A stretch of DNA of 64,000 nt, from positions 84,710-148,709 of the forward strand of contig CALKXY010000004.1 of assembly GCA_938003545.1 (NCBI GenBank). Direction: 5' to 3'. Of this stretch, positions 27,115 through 36,460 are shown piece after piece (positions within the stretch are counted from its first letter, which is position 1; each line of letters starts with the position of its first letter). The notes under the pieces are model-generated. The model saw only the letters and a list, made by a program, of their open reading frames with translations, searched no databases and had not been told where the DNA came from. The translations under genes and the position numbers were made by a program. This DNA comes from an uncultured Caulobacterales bacterium (GTDB taxonomy: Bacteria; Pseudomonadota; Alphaproteobacteria; Caulobacterales; Maricaulaceae).

Positions 27115-28157
27115 CTAATTCGCGCGACAACAAATCCAGCGAGATCTTTTAGCGTATCGCGCAGGGAGGATTGCGGGAACACATTCAACGCATCCGCTGC
27201 ATCTTTGGAATACTGCTTCGCGAGGTCCATTGTAGATTCCAATGCGCCCGATGCGCGTAGTATTGAGACGGCTTTTTCTAAATCCATATCTTGCTGATCA
27301 TGATCAACAATAACGCGGCGCCAAAAGACTTTGTCTTCTTCGCTTGCGCCTTTGAGTGCGCGAATAACGGGTAGGGTCATTTTGCCTTCACGGAAATCAT
27401 CGCCGATTGATTTCCCCAGTGCGCTCGCCATACCGCCATAATCTAGCGCGTCATCGACGAGCTGAAAGGCGAGGCCGAGCTTGAGCCCGTATTCACGTAA
27501 AGCATTTCGTTCAGCCGCAGGACGTTCCGCAATCACAGGCGCGACTTCGGTGGCAGCTGCGAACAGTGCCGCCGTCTTGGCCTCGATCACGCGCATATAG
27601 TCGTCTTCGGTCATGGCCAGATTACGTAGGGCTGCGAGTTGCTGTACTTCGCCTTCGGCAATGACCGAGGAGGCGTTGGACAAAATGCCCAAGGCTTCCA
27701 TTGATCCGGTTTCCACCATCAAATTGAAAGACCGTGCAAAGAGGAAGTCGCCAACTAGGATCGATGCACTATTGCCCCAGATCAGATTTGCAGGCTTTTT
27801 TCCGCGGCGTAGCGCGCTCTCGTCCACGACATCATCATGAAGCAGGGTGGCGGAATGGATAAATTCGACAGCGGCCGCCAATTTGTGATGAGCGGTACCG
27901 CCCGCTGAAAATGTAGAATATTCACAGAGCTGCGCAGCGGTAATCGTCAATAGGGGCCGTAGGCGTTTACCGCCTGCGCCGACCAAATGCTCCGCCAGGT
28001 CAGGAATGAGGCCCACAGAGGATTGCATGCGCTCCAAAATGAGAGCGTCAACGGCGGCCATATCCTCACCTGTTAAATCCCAAAGGGCCTGTGCCGGGGA
28101 GAGGGCGGCGTCTTGCCGAATTTGTGCGGGTGCATTCACGTGCGGGGAGACCACCAT
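27111..28157 (-). CDS. ispB: polyprenyl diphosphate synthase (octa/decaprenyl type)
   Basis: This trans-prenyl chain elongating enzyme supplies the side chain of ubiquinone. From Met at 28157 the protein has 348 residues; an in-frame start at 28247 adds 30 atypical residues. GGKRLRPLLTITAAQLC is the substrate-binding block, LLHDDVVDESALRRG the first Asp-rich motif, and LAFQLVDDALDYGG the second. Chain length cannot be read directly. Small residues before the first motif are consistent with long-chain synthases. It is convergent with the transferase gene by a 4-base overlap. Confidence 0.93.
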   Translation of the reverse strand: MVVSPHVNAPAQIRQDAALSPAQALWDLTGEDMAAVDALILERMQSSVGLIPDLAEHLVGAGGKRLRPLLTITAAQLCEYSTFSAGGTAHHKLAAAVEFIHSATLLHDDVVDESALRRGKKPANLIWGNSASILVGDFLFARSFNLMVETGSMEALGILSNASSVIAEGEVQQLAALRNLAMTEDDYMRVIEAKTAALFAAATEVAPVIAERPAAERNALREYGLKLGLAFQLVDDALDYGGMASALGKSIGDDFREGKMTLPVIRALKGASEEDKVFWRRVIVDHDQQDMDLEKAVSILRASGALESTMDLAKQYSKDAADALNVFPQSSLRDTLKDLAGFVVARIS

Positions 28158-28318
28158 TTTATTGTTAGTGCCTACGTAATGCGCGGCGACGCGCGCGGCA
28201 AGCCGATTCACTGCGGCGCATTGCGGCGTTGCATATATGCAAGGCAATGCCCAACTCTAATTGAACGGGTCCTCGGTCACTCAGAGTGGTCATACCCATA
28301 GCAAAAATTGAGTTATCT

Positions 28319-28615
28319 ATGCTTTGCCTGATCCGAACGATGAATCCTGTGACGCTTAGTTTCGCGCAAGCTGTGCTGAAAGATGCGGGGATTGAGAGTT
28401 TTCTCTTCGACGTGAACGCGTCCGTTTTGGATGGATCGACGATCATTGTCCGAAAACGGCTCATGATTATCGATGAAGATGAGGCCGATGCGAAAGAATT
28501 GCTAGAAGCCGCAGGGATTGGTAATGAGTTGACCGAAGTCCAGAAGTCTAAGCCTCACATCAAAAGCACATTTCTGTCAGATATCTTGCGATTGCTGGGG
28601 TTAAAGTCGAAGTAG
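28319..28615 (+). CDS. DUF2007 family protein, copy 1
   Basis: This 98-residue protein belongs to the 'putative signal transducing' DUF2007 family. ATG 28319 is chosen because the family begins just there (CLIRTMNPVTLSFAQAVLKDAG). The domain continues through SFLFDVNASVLDGSTIIV, RLMIIDEDEADAKELLEAAG. A short tail (KSKPHIKSTFLSDILRLLGLKSK) is not part of the domain. It is followed after 5 bases by a second copy. Function is unknown. Confidence 0.85.
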   Translation: MLCLIRTMNPVTLSFAQAVLKDAGIESFLFDVNASVLDGSTIIVRKRLMIIDEDEADAKELLEAAGIGNELTEVQKSKPHIKSTFLSDILRLLGLKSK

Positions 28616-28620
28616 AGTCT

Positions 28621-28845
28621 ATGAAATGTATTCTCACAACGAATAATCCAGCCACGCTCAACTTTGCTGAAGTAATTTTGAAAGAAGCGGGCATCGATTA
28701 TTTCGTACTCGATCAAAATATGAGCATCCTAGAGCCAGGCATAATGATCCCGCGCCGTCTCATGGTCATAGATGAGGACGAAAGCGCGGCAAGGCGGCAA
28801 TTGGGTCTGGCAGGTATGGAGAAGGATTTGATGGCGGTGGATTAG
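28621..28845 (+). CDS. DUF2007 family protein, copy 2
   Basis: This 74-residue second DUF2007 protein lies directly after the first. It shares the pattern NNPATLNFAEVILKEAGIDYF, VLDQNMSILEPG, RRLMVIDEDESAARRQL, but lacks the C-terminal tail of copy 1. Clear similarity shows a tandem duplication followed by divergence. The family often sits beside polyprenyl synthase genes; here the polyprenyl synthase is divergent, 161 bases upstream of copy 1. Confidence 0.85.
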   Translation: MKCILTTNNPATLNFAEVILKEAGIDYFVLDQNMSILEPGIMIPRRLMVIDEDESAARRQLGLAGMEKDLMAVD

Positions 28846-28937
28846 AGGTCTTCTTCTCGCCGTTTACGGGGTAAAGAAGGCTTTTCTTTACGATATGTGT
28901 GCTTGAAAAAATGCCCATCTGGCATAAACAGCCGCCT

Positions 28938-29831
28938 ATGACCGCCGAACCGAAACAACCGCTCTCCTTTCAAGGCTTGATCCTCAGGCTACAAGCCTAT
29001 TGGGCCGAGCAGGGCTGTGTGATTTTGCAGCCTTTTGATACTGAAGTCGGCGCGGGCACTTTGCATCCAGCAACCGTGTTGCGCTCGCTGGGGCCAAAGC
29101 CGTGGAATTGCGCCTATGTGCAGCCATCACGTCGCCCTGCGGATGGCCGCTATGGCGAAAACCCGAACCGCTTGCAGCATTACTACCAGTTTCAAGTCAT
29201 CATGAAGCCAAACCCTGAAAACCTACAGGACCTCTATCTCGGCTCGCTTGACGCCATCGGCATTGACCGCGATCTGCATGATATTCGGTTCGTCGAAGAT
29301 GACTGGGAAAACCCTACGGTCGGCGCATGGGGCCTCGGCTGGGAAGTCTGGTGCGACGGTATGGAAGTCAGCCAATATACATATTTTCAGCAGGTTGGCG
29401 GACAAGACCTTGATCTCGTATCAGGCGAGCTAACCTATGGCCTCGAACGCCTTGCCATGTATGTGCAGGGCGTCGAGAGCGTCTATGATCTGCGGTATAA
29501 TGATCATGGCGTCAGCTATGGCGACGTTTTCCACCGCAATGAAGTCGAGCAATCGACCTATAATTTCGAACATTCAGACGTGGATAAAATCCGCCAGAAA
29601 TTCGAATTTGCCGAAGCGGAATGCAAAGCCTTGCTCGCGCTAGAAAACCCGCTCCCATTGCCCGCTTATGAGCATGCCTTGAAGGCCTCGCATTTGTTTA
29701 ACCTGCTCGATGCGCGCGGCGTCGTTTCGCCTACGCAGCGCCAAGAATACATCAAACGTGTGCGGGATTTAGCCAAAGGTAGCGCCGAAGCCTATGCCGC
29801 GAGTGAAGCAGTTGAGCGTAATTCTGCCTGA
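28938..29831 (+). CDS. glyQ: glycine-tRNA ligase alpha subunit
   Basis: This is the catalytic-core subunit of the bacterial alpha2beta2 glycyl-tRNA synthetase. ATG 28938 gives 297 residues starting close to [20 protein letters not shown], matching the family; two upstream starts (GTG 28899, ATG 28911) extend it without homology. [20 protein letters not shown] is motif 2 and [14 protein letters not shown] is motif 3. The partner glyS follows, but with an unrelated lipoprotein gene inserted between them. Confidence 0.95.
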   Translation: MTAEPKQPLSFQGLILRLQAYWAEQGCVILQPFDTEVGAGTLHPATVLRSLGPKPWNCAYVQPSRRPADGRYGENPNRLQHYYQFQVIMKPNPENLQDLYLGSLDAIGIDRDLHDIRFVEDDWENPTVGAWGLGWEVWCDGMEVSQYTYFQQVGGQDLDLVSGELTYGLERLAMYVQGVESVYDLRYNDHGVSYGDVFHRNEVEQSTYNFEHSDVDKIRQKFEFAEAECKALLALENPLPLPAYEHALKASHLFNLLDARGVVSPTQRQEYIKRVRDLAKGSAEAYAASEAVERNSA

Positions 29832-29852
29832 TGATATTTGATTAAATCCGAA

Positions 29853-29878
29853 TGTAAGCCTTTCGTGTAAGCCTTTCG
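29853..29878. repeat. tandem 13-bp repeat
   Basis: Two exact copies of tgtaagcctttcg stand head to tail, 22 bases after the glyQ stop and upstream of the lipoprotein gene. This looks like replication slippage. No function is evident. Confidence 0.85.
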
Positions 29879-29922
29879 TAATGAGTTTTGAGTGTGTGCC
29901 GAAATTTCTAGATGGAAATAAC

Positions 29923-30498
29923 ATGACGAAGAAAATGAATATTTTAAAAACGCTCTCTATCCTTGCTGTGGTGACGACATTTGCGGGGTGCCAGCAATCA
30001 TCCACTGCGCTTGAGCCTATTACGGTGCTTGCCGCGCCCGCTTCGGATGATGCTGAGACGTTAGATTTAACAAAACTTCGCGATGGATTTCCGATTATCG
30101 CGGAAATGGTTTTACCTGCTAAACCTGCGCGCTGCGGTTTGTCTAAAGCCAATCGTTTCGGGGCAGAAGCAAATGCACCTGCGCAAGATTTCGCTTCGCG
30201 ATATGTATTTTCATATCAAGGTGTTGATGAAGCGACAGGTGAACCGCTCTATCGGGTCGGCATTAATGGTGTCGTACGGACGGTTAAACAATCAGGCTCC
30301 GCTGACCGAGATCAGAAAAAAGTGCGCTATTACAAGACAATCGATGCCCCCGAAGTTGAAGTCTTGGTTGCCATCGAATCCGGCGGAAACGACACGAAAT
30401 TTACTGGAATTGTTGGCCGTATTAAGGCTTGGGATGCGGGCGTACCTTTGATGTGCGGCTATAATAGAATTGAGGTCGTGGGAGACTGCGACCTGTAG
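29923..30498 (+). CDS. hypothetical lipoprotein between glyQ and glyS
   Basis: The 191-residue protein from ATG 29923 has a hydrophobic signal and lipobox FAGC (Cys23). The frame extends upstream to 29881 but that part carries no signal. The mature protein has a conserved-looking ARCGLSKANR and a C-terminal pair of Cys (LMCGYNRIEVVGDCDL). No family is recognised. It lies within the glyQ-glyS pair, with 12 bases to the glyS start, so it is probably cotranscribed with the synthetase. Confidence 0.75.
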   Translation: MTKKMNILKTLSILAVVTTFAGCQQSSTALEPITVLAAPASDDAETLDLTKLRDGFPIIAEMVLPAKPARCGLSKANRFGAEANAPAQDFASRYVFSYQGVDEATGEPLYRVGINGVVRTVKQSGSADRDQKKVRYYKTIDAPEVEVLVAIESGGNDTKFTGIVGRIKAWDAGVPLMCGYNRIEVVGDCDL

Positions 30499-30510
30499 AG
30501 CGAAAAGATT

Positions 30511-32769
30511 ATGGCCGAATTCCTATTTGAAATCCTGTCTGAAGAAATCCCAGCGCGCATGCAAGTGCGGGCGGGCGCAGACCTGAAAAAACTCCTATTG
30601 GCTGGCTTAGAAAAAGCTGGACTGACCGTTGAAAATATACGGGTTCTGACAGGGCCTCGACGCCTGACATTTGTGGCTGATTTGCCGCTGCGTTCACCCG
30701 ATGTGAGCGAAGAACGCAAAGGTCCGCGTGTTGGCTCGCCGGAACGCGCCCTTGGTGGATTTATGAAGGCCGCAGGCCTCTCTGATATTTCCGAAGCTGA
30801 AATCCGCACGGACCCTAAAAAAGGCGAGTTTTACGTCGCTGTGATCGAGAGCGCAGGCCGGGATACGGATGCGATTCTTCAAGAGGTGATCCCAGAGGTT
30901 ATGGGCAATTTCCCATGGCCGAAGTCGATGAAATCGGCAGGCTCGACGTTCCGCTGGGTGCGGCCTCTACGCGGGCTTTTGGTCCTGCTGGGCGGCGCGA
31001 TTGTTGATGTGACAGTGGGCGGCATTCAATCGTCAAATACGACATTGGGCCATCGCCGCCACGGCGCGGGACCTTTCGTGATTTCCTCGTTTAAAGATTA
31101 TACCGACACGCTCGAAGGCAAAGGCCATGTGCGGTTATCGCATGAGGACCGCAAAGCCGTTATTAAATCTAAAGCCACGGCACTCTGCGCGGAAAAAGGC
31201 TTGGAGCTGGTCGAAGACGAAGGTTTGTTGAACGAAGTCGCGGGCCTGACGGAATGGCCTGTTGTGTTGCTCGGCGATATGGATGCGGGCTTCTTGAACT
31301 TGCCAGATGAAGTCATTCGCCTGACGCTGAAATCCCATCAAAAGACATTTACTGTGCGCGATCCTAAAACGGGTGATCTTGCGGCGCATTTTATCATCGT
31401 CGCGAACCAAATCGCGCCAGATGGCGGCGATATGATCAAGGCGGGGAATGGAAAAGTCATCTCTGCGCGTCTCTCCGATGCGGTGTTCTTCCAGACCGAA
31501 GACGCGAAGCTGAAATTGATCGATTATTACGATAAACTCGATACGGTTGTGTTCCACAAGAAGCTCGGCACGATCCGCGATAAGGCCGAACGCGTGGCAG
31601 CTTTGGCCCACGAACTCGCGCCTAAAGTGGGTGCTGACCCTGATTTGGCAGAACAAGCGGCGAAGCTCGCGAAATGTGATTTGGTCACGCAGACAGTGAT
31701 CGAGGCGACCTCGCTCCAGGGGCAAATCGGACGCCTGATGTTTGAGAGAGAGGCGGGATTAAATAATAATTCCGTTCATTCCCGCGAAGGCGGGAATCCA
31801 GAGCGCAAAGCTCCGGCCTCTGACGCTCTGGACCCCACCCTTCGGTGGGGTGATCGGGAAAATAATAGCGTCGCAACGGCAATTGAAGACCATTATAAAC
31901 CCCAAGGCCCAAGTGACGCGGTCCCAACTGACCCTGTCGCGATTGCCGTCGCACTCGCAGATAAACTCGATACGCTGGTCGGGTTCTGGGCGATTGATGA
32001 AAAGCCAACAGGGAGCAAAGACCCATTTGCGTTGAGACGTGCTGCACTGGGTGTAGTTCGGATTATTTTGGAGAATGATGTTCGGTTGAGGATGGAGCCT
32101 TATTTGTGGCTTGCCACAAAAAAAATGCCTAAATCCGACGAAGTTCGAGCCAGGATTGATGGAATAGAACTTGTTGGAAGCGTCAAAAGTAAGGAGTTTA
32201 AAGAGGCTGCTCATGCCAGAGTTGATGTAGATGTTCATTCAACTGGTGCGTATATCTCAGACCTCCTCGCCTTCATCCTTGATCGCCTGAAAGTCTATCT
32301 CCGCGACCAAGCTATGCGCCACGACATCATCGACGCAGTCCTCGCAGATGGTTCAGACGACCTCGTCGCCATCGTCAACCGCGTCAAAGCCCTTCAAACC
32401 TTCATCACGACACCCGAAGGTGAAAACCTCCTCGCGGGTTACAAACGCGCGGCGAACATCCTCAAAGCCGAAGCCAAAAAAGGTGATTTGCCAACAGGCG
32501 AGGCGAATCGTCCTGCGAATGAACATGGCGCGAAAGTGTTCGATGCGCTGACGACGGCATCACCCGCCATCACGGCGGCACTCGAAAGCGAAGATTATGC
32601 GGCAGCCATGCGCGAACTCGCAAATCTACGTGAGCCTATTGATACATTTTTCACAGAGACGCAGATTATTTCAGATGACATCGCTGTCAAAGATAACAAC
32701 CTTCGACTCCTGCGCATGATTAGTGATACGTCGCGGCAAATTGCAGATTTTGAGGCCATTCAAGGCTAA
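30511..32769 (+). CDS. glyS: glycine-tRNA ligase beta subunit, with in-frame repeat insertion
   Basis: This is the beta subunit of glycyl-tRNA synthetase, needed for tRNA recognition. The N-terminus FLFEILSEEIPARMQ and the later LADKLDTLVGFWAIDEKPTGSKDPFALRRAALG block (quoted only in part by position, about 484-516) are diagnostic. At 752 residues it is about 50 longer than I expect for alphaproteobacterial GlyS. Residues about 417-450 are encoded by a palindromic repeat (31761-31867) inserted without breaking the frame. A second AT-richer stretch at about 32055-32265 (residues about 515-585) also departs from neighbours in codon use. The reading frame stays open, so the protein is probably functional. 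Confidence 0.94.
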   Translation: MAEFLFEILSEEIPARMQVRAGADLKKLLLAGLEKAGLTVENIRVLTGPRRLTFVADLPLRSPDVSEERKGPRVGSPERALGGFMKAAGLSDISEAEIRTDPKKGEFYVAVIESAGRDTDAILQEVIPEVMGNFPWPKSMKSAGSTFRWVRPLRGLLVLLGGAIVDVTVGGIQSSNTTLGHRRHGAGPFVISSFKDYTDTLEGKGHVRLSHEDRKAVIKSKATALCAEKGLELVEDEGLLNEVAGLTEWPVVLLGDMDAGFLNLPDEVIRLTLKSHQKTFTVRDPKTGDLAAHFIIVANQIAPDGGDMIKAGNGKVISARLSDAVFFQTEDAKLKLIDYYDKLDTVVFHKKLGTIRDKAERVAALAHELAPKVGADPDLAEQAAKLAKCDLVTQTVIEATSLQGQIGRLMFEREAGLNNNSVHSREGGNPERKAPASDALDPTLRWGDRENNSVATAIEDHYKPQGPSDAVPTDPVAIAVALADKLDTLVGFWAIDEKPTGSKDPFALRRAALGVVRIILENDVRLRMEPYLWLATKKMPKSDEVRARIDGIELVGSVKSKEFKEAAHARVDVDVHSTGAYISDLLAFILDRLKVYLRDQAMRHDIIDAVLADGSDDLVAIVNRVKALQTFITTPEGENLLAGYKRAANILKAEAKKGDLPTGEANRPANEHGAKVFDALTTASPAITAALESEDYAAAMRELANLREPIDTFFTETQIISDDIAVKDNNLRLLRMISDTSRQIADFEAIQG
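31761..31867. repeat. palindromic repeat element inserted in glyS
   Basis: An 8-bp direct repeat aaataata (31761-31768 and 31860-31867) bounds a 99-bp unit. The unit holds three perfect inverted repeats: attcccgc/gcgggaat (31778-31797), ccagagcg/cgctctgg (31798-31831) and accccacc/ggtggggt (31832-31851). It translates in frame as the SREGGNP-type peptide familiar from intergenic proteobacterial repeats. The 99-bp spacing keeps the frame. Confidence 0.9.
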
Positions 32770-32847
32770 CGCCCTGCACCTCAAATTCGTGAGTTTACAC
32801 TGCGTCTTCAAATTGAGAGGAGACGCGGAACAAAGACGAGGTACGTC

Positions 32848-35502
32848 ATGAGTAAGTGGGTCTATAACTTCGGCGGCGGTATCGCCGAAGGCGACACGTC
32901 CATGAAAAATCTATTGGGCGGGAAGGGCGCGAACTTGGCTGAAATGGCTAGTCTCGGCCTGCCTGTGCCGCCTGGGTTTACGCTGACGACGCAGGTCTGC
33001 ACCTCTTATTACGAAAATAACGAAACCTATCCTGAAGATATGAATGCGCAGATCGCCGTTGGCCTCACGCAGATTGAAAAACTGACGGGTAAGACATTTG
33101 GCGATGCCAGCAATCCGTTGCTTGTCTCTGTTCGCTCTGGCGCGCGGGCCTCTATGCCGGGGATGATGGACACGGTTTTGAACCTTGGCCTGAATGACGA
33201 GACTGTTGAAGGTCTTGCGAAACTCTCGGGTGACCGCCGCTTTGCTCTCGATAGCTATCGCCGTTTTATCACGATGTATTCTGATGTCGTGCTGGGTGTG
33301 CATCACCACACCTATGAAGATATTCTCGAAAACCATAAAGATGATCAGGGATATACGCTCGACACGGAAATGACCGCTGGTGATTGGGATACGGTTATCG
33401 CAGCGTTTAAAGATGCGACGAAACAGGCGCTCGGACGTGATTTCCCGCAGGACCCGCAAGATCAGTTGCAAGGCGCCGTCGACGCCGTCTTTGGTAGTTG
33501 GATGAATGACCGCGCGGTGGTCTATCGCCGCTTGAATGATATTCCTGCTGCATGGGGCACCGCTGTCAATGTGCAGGCGATGGTCTTTGGCAATATGGGC
33601 GAAACCTCTGCGACGGGCGTGGCCTTTACACGCGATCCGTCCACGGGCGAAAACGCCTATTACGGCGAATTTCTGATCAATGCGCAGGGCGAAGATGTAG
33701 TTGCAGGCATTCGCACGCCGCAAACCCTGACGAAAAAGGCCCGCGAAGACATGGGCGAAACCGCGCCGTCGATGGAAGAGGCGCTGCCAGAGGTTTACGC
33801 GCAACTCGCAGAGACCTTCGTCACGCTAGAGGGGCATTACTGCGACATGCAGGATATTGAGTTCACGGTAGAGGAGGGTGTCCTCTGGATGCTGCAAACG
33901 CGGACAGGTAAGCGTACGGCGCGTGCGGCGCTCAAGATCGCTGTTGATATGGCCGAAGCGGGCCAGATCACACGCGATGAAGCCCTGATGCGCGTTGATC
34001 CGCTGGCGCTGGACCAACTGCTCCATCCGACACTTAATCCTGATGCGCCGCGCGATATTATCGCGATGGGCCTGCCAGCGTCGCCTGGCGCAGCGATTGG
34101 CGAAGTTGTCTTCAATTCCGACGAAGCCGAGGCCAAAGCCAAGGCTGGAGATAAAGTCATCCTCGTGAGGATCGAAACAAGCCCTGAAGATATTCATGGC
34201 ATGCACGCCGCCGAAGCGATTGTGACCGCGCGCGGGGGCATGACGTCGCATGCGGCGGTGGTTGCACGCGGTATGGGGACGCCTTGCGTCTCTGGCGCGG
34301 GCGGCATTCGCATCGACTATGAGGCGCAAGAATTCAACGTCACAGGCCGCGTCATCAAAGCGGGCGACATTGTCACCGTAGACGGCGCAACAGGGCAAGT
34401 CTTTGCCGGCTCTGTGGATATGGTTCAGCCAGAACTCTCGGGCGATTTTGCCAAGGTTATGGCTTGGGCAGATGATGCGCGTACGCTGGGTATTCGGACA
34501 AATGCGGAAACGCCATTGGACGTACAAACAGCTGTTGATTTCGGCGCGGAAGGCATTGGCCTTTGCCGCACGGAACACATGTTTTTCGAAGCGGACCGTC
34601 TCGCGAATTTCCGCGAAATGATCTTGGCGGAAAATATCGAAGGCCGAGAATTGGCGCTGGCTAAAATCCTACCCGTACAGCGCGATGATTTTGCAGCAAT
34701 TTTCCGCATCATGAAAAACTTACCCTGCACGATCCGCTTGCTTGATCCACCTTTGCATGAGTTCTTGCCGCATACGGAAAAAGACATCGAATCCGTTGCG
34801 AAAGAAATCAACGTGCCTGCGGGTGAATTAATGCGCCGTGCAAATGAGCTGCAAGAAAGCAATCCGATGCTTGGTCATCGCGGCTGTCGCCTCGGCATTT
34901 CCTATCCTGAAATTTACGAGATGCAGGCCCGTGCGATCTTCCAAGCGCAAGCCCTCGTGAAGGACGAAACAGGCGTGATGCCTGTCGCCGAAATCATGAT
35001 ACCGCTGGTGTCATCGGCAAAGGAGTTAGAAATTCTCAAGGGCCGAATTGATGCCATTGCCGCAGAGGTTGGATCGACGGAATATAACATCGGTACGATG
35101 ATCGAACTACCCCGCGCCGCTTTGCGTGCGGGTGATATTGCGGAACATGCCGAATTTTTCAGCTTTGGGACGAATGATCTGACGCAGACAACATTTGGCC
35201 TTTCGCGGGATGATGCGGGACGTTTCTTGCCCGATTATGTGGCTGCGGGCATCATCGAAAAAGACCCATTCGTGTCCCTTGATCAAGAGGGTGTTGGCGA
35301 CCTGATTCAAATCGCAGTTGAGCGTGGTCAAGCGGCGCGCCCAGATATTAAACTCGGGATTTGCGGCGAACATGGCGGCGACCCATCTTCCATTGATTTC
35401 TGTCACCGCGCAGGTTTGAACTATGTCTCTTGTTCGCCCTACCGCGTCCCAATTGCAAAGCTCTCTGCGGCGCAAGCGGCTATACGTATGAAGACGGCAT
35501 AA
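32848..35502 (+). CDS. ppdK: pyruvate, phosphate dikinase
   Basis: PPDK interconverts pyruvate, ATP and phosphate with PEP, AMP and PPi, here probably for gluconeogenesis. The 884-residue length fits. The N-terminal ATP-binding domain starts FGGGIAEGDTSMKNLLGGKG. The phosphohistidine loop is RGGMTSHAAVVARGMGTPC with His468. The C-terminal PEP/pyruvate barrel includes GLCRTEHMFF, GHRGCRLGISYPEIYEMQ and the catalytic Cys region KLGICGEHGGDP. The gene is followed after 9 bases by class I FBPase, a consistent gluconeogenic pair. Confidence 0.97.
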   Translation: MSKWVYNFGGGIAEGDTSMKNLLGGKGANLAEMASLGLPVPPGFTLTTQVCTSYYENNETYPEDMNAQIAVGLTQIEKLTGKTFGDASNPLLVSVRSGARASMPGMMDTVLNLGLNDETVEGLAKLSGDRRFALDSYRRFITMYSDVVLGVHHHTYEDILENHKDDQGYTLDTEMTAGDWDTVIAAFKDATKQALGRDFPQDPQDQLQGAVDAVFGSWMNDRAVVYRRLNDIPAAWGTAVNVQAMVFGNMGETSATGVAFTRDPSTGENAYYGEFLINAQGEDVVAGIRTPQTLTKKAREDMGETAPSMEEALPEVYAQLAETFVTLEGHYCDMQDIEFTVEEGVLWMLQTRTGKRTARAALKIAVDMAEAGQITRDEALMRVDPLALDQLLHPTLNPDAPRDIIAMGLPASPGAAIGEVVFNSDEAEAKAKAGDKVILVRIETSPEDIHGMHAAEAIVTARGGMTSHAAVVARGMGTPCVSGAGGIRIDYEAQEFNVTGRVIKAGDIVTVDGATGQVFAGSVDMVQPELSGDFAKVMAWADDARTLGIRTNAETPLDVQTAVDFGAEGIGLCRTEHMFFEADRLANFREMILAENIEGRELALAKILPVQRDDFAAIFRIMKNLPCTIRLLDPPLHEFLPHTEKDIESVAKEINVPAGELMRRANELQESNPMLGHRGCRLGISYPEIYEMQARAIFQAQALVKDETGVMPVAEIMIPLVSSAKELEILKGRIDAIAAEVGSTEYNIGTMIELPRAALRAGDIAEHAEFFSFGTNDLTQTTFGLSRDDAGRFLPDYVAAGIIEKDPFVSLDQEGVGDLIQIAVERGQAARPDIKLGICGEHGGDPSSIDFCHRAGLNYVSCSPYRVPIAKLSAAQAAIRMKTA

Positions 35503-35511
35503 GGGCTCATC

Positions 35512-36432
35512 ATGTCTCTCAATTTTCAAAGTCAAAACTCTGACCTGAATGGTATTTACGCGGCGCTTTTTGCGGCGGGTGAGGCCATCTATGCTGAATT
35601 GAAAAAGGGCGAAGGCCTGAAATTTGCAGCCAGTGGAAATGAATCTGGTGATGAACAAATTGAATTAGATATCATCGCGGATGAAGCCTTTTTCAAAACG
35701 CTCAGCCAAGATAAACATGTGCGCTATGTCGTGTCCGAAGAACGTCCGGGCCTCAGCAAGCTCTCCGACGGCCCTTACTCCATCGCGCTTGATCCGCTGG
35801 ACGGGTCCAAGGCTGCCTTGATCGGTATTCCGTCTGGTGCAATTTTTGGCATCTTTGAAAATGCAGACGTCGCGCAGGACTTTAATGGCAACAATATTAT
35901 TAGCGGCGGGTTTTTCGTTTTTGGGATGAACCTAGAGGTCTATTTCGCCGACGGTCCTGATGTTTACAAAGGCCTCTTTGATCAAGAGACGGGTACATGG
36001 GACGTCGTTGAACTGCCCGATGCGATGCCAAGCGCAGACATCCTTGCGATTAATGGCTCGAACCAATTGGTCTGGGATCAATGGTTGCAGGCTCATGTCT
36101 TATCCTTGCTCGACACAAAAAAGGGCACCGTAAAGCCGCATAATATGCGCTGGTTCGCCTCGATGGTGTCAGACATTAAACGCCTACTGCTGCAAGGCGG
36201 TGTTTTCGCCTATCCGTCGGCCAATCGTAAGGGCTATGACCAAGGGCATTTGCGCCTCGTCTATGAAGCCATCCCAATGTCATTTCTAATCCACGCGATG
36301 GGCGGGGCCTCCACGGATGGAGATATGTCTTTACTGAAAAAACCAGTGAATGACCTACACCAAAAAACGCCTGTCTTTATCGGGAATGCGGATAAGATCG
36401 CAGAGATTGAAGCGGCGAAGCGCGGGGGATGA
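35512..36432 (+). CDS. fbp: class I fructose-1,6-bisphosphatase
   Basis: FBPase removes the 1-phosphate of fructose-1,6-bisphosphate in gluconeogenesis. The 306-residue protein has the metal site IALDPLDGSKAA (DPLDG) and the C-terminal class I signature: MRWFASMVSDIKRLLLQGG, FAYPSANRKG, LRLVYEAIPMSFLIHAMGG, and LHQKTPVFIGNAD. These rule out CysQ or inositol phosphatase, which share only the metal motif. It is slightly shorter than usual. It lies 9 bases after ppdK in an apparent operon and ends at the edge of an accessory patch. Confidence 0.88.
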   Translation: MSLNFQSQNSDLNGIYAALFAAGEAIYAELKKGEGLKFAASGNESGDEQIELDIIADEAFFKTLSQDKHVRYVVSEERPGLSKLSDGPYSIALDPLDGSKAALIGIPSGAIFGIFENADVAQDFNGNNIISGGFFVFGMNLEVYFADGPDVYKGLFDQETGTWDVVELPDAMPSADILAINGSNQLVWDQWLQAHVLSLLDTKKGTVKPHNMRWFASMVSDIKRLLLQGGVFAYPSANRKGYDQGHLRLVYEAIPMSFLIHAMGGASTDGDMSLLKKPVNDLHQKTPVFIGNADKIAEIEAAKRGG

Positions 36433-36460
36433 TGACGGCTTTGACGGGTTGAGATATTGC

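Noticed and set aside
30511..32769. glyS insertion as a frameshift or assembly error
   Set aside because: The insert is 99 bp between duplicated octamers, the frame continues, and the downstream conserved blocks are intact.
32911..33804. 297-codon minus-strand frame inside ppdK
   Set aside because: It is fully antisense to a conserved enzyme and has no recognisable motif.
35512..36432. CysQ or inositol monophosphatase
   Set aside because: The DPLDG motif is shared, but the C-terminal blocks are those of class I fructose-1,6-bisphosphatase.
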